From contig CAJUFC010000236.1 in the NCBI GenBank assembly GCA_910585565.1, positions 1 to 5,869 on the forward strand: DNA of 5,869 nt, in the 5' to 3' direction. Made by a program: the position numbers and the translations under genes. This stretch comes from an uncultured Eggerthellaceae bacterium. Its GTDB lineage: Bacteria > Actinomycetota > Coriobacteriia > Coriobacteriales > Eggerthellaceae. The notes under the pieces are model-generated. The model searched no databases and had not been told where the DNA came from. It saw only the letters and a program-made list of their open reading frames with translations. Below are positions 5,812 through 5,869 of this stretch, one piece after another (positions within the stretch are counted from its first letter, which is position 1; each line of letters opens with the position of its first letter).

Positions 5812-5869
5812 CTAATCTCGCTCGCCTGGACCCCGCACGGTAATCTCTTGCTCCTTGACCGCCACGCGC
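5812..5869 (-). CDS. Possible C-terminal end of a minus-strand gene cut by the window edge
   Basis: Read from the right edge, one minus-strand frame gives 18 codons ending RGPGERD and a TAG stop (5812-5814), with GC-rich third positions like neighbouring genes. If real, it is convergent with map. The other two minus frames are also open here, and the stretch is too short to recognise, so this is only a pointer for whoever holds the flanking sequence. Confidence 0.25.
   Translation of the reverse strand, partial: RVAVKEQEITVRGPGERD

Overview
The window is a GC-rich bacterial segment with AT-rich gaps between genes. Gene content suggests a high-GC Gram-positive, most likely an actinobacterium of the Coriobacteriia/Eggerthellales type: a DnaK with an actinobacterial look, a SEC-C methionine aminopeptidase, and a Pro/Tyr-rich single-pass membrane protein with a long extracellular part. 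This placement is inference from style and gene content, not from a marker gene.

Layout, left to right. (1) Positions 1-521, plus: the 3' end of a dnaK-type Hsp70 gene (substrate-binding domain and lid), closed by a textbook intrinsic terminator at 548-580. (2) Positions 522-770: convergent gap holding that terminator and two further hairpins, one of which probably ends the opposing gene. (3) Positions 771-1031, minus: a small zinc-ribbon protein with a (GAPAAP)3 tail. (4) Positions 1032-1264: AT-rich upstream region of that gene, with a 10-bp direct repeat 33 bp apart and inverted repeats. (5) Positions 1265-3031, minus: a 588-aa MOP-superfamily (Wzx/polysaccharide-flippase-like) membrane protein with unusually long charged tails. 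(6) Positions 3032-3209: AT-rich divergent promoter region with a TATAAT box and an unexplained strong Shine-Dalgarno sequence in a hairpin loop. (7) Positions 3210-4832, plus: a 540-aa membrane-anchored protein of unknown function. (8) Positions 4834-5721, plus: type I methionine aminopeptidase (map) with an N-terminal SEC-C zinc motif, starting one base after the preceding stop. (9) Positions 5722-5869: intergenic, possibly with the last codons of a minus-strand gene entering from the right edge.

Functionally the window mixes housekeeping protein quality control (DnaK, MetAP) with envelope functions (flippase, anchored extracytoplasmic protein). The only tight coupling visible is the membrane protein-map pair. 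I do not see a defence system, mobile element, CRISPR array, tRNA or rRNA, and nothing here demonstrates a new system. The most worthwhile leads are the unknown membrane protein coupled to map, its leader, and the upstream repeats of the zinc-ribbon gene.
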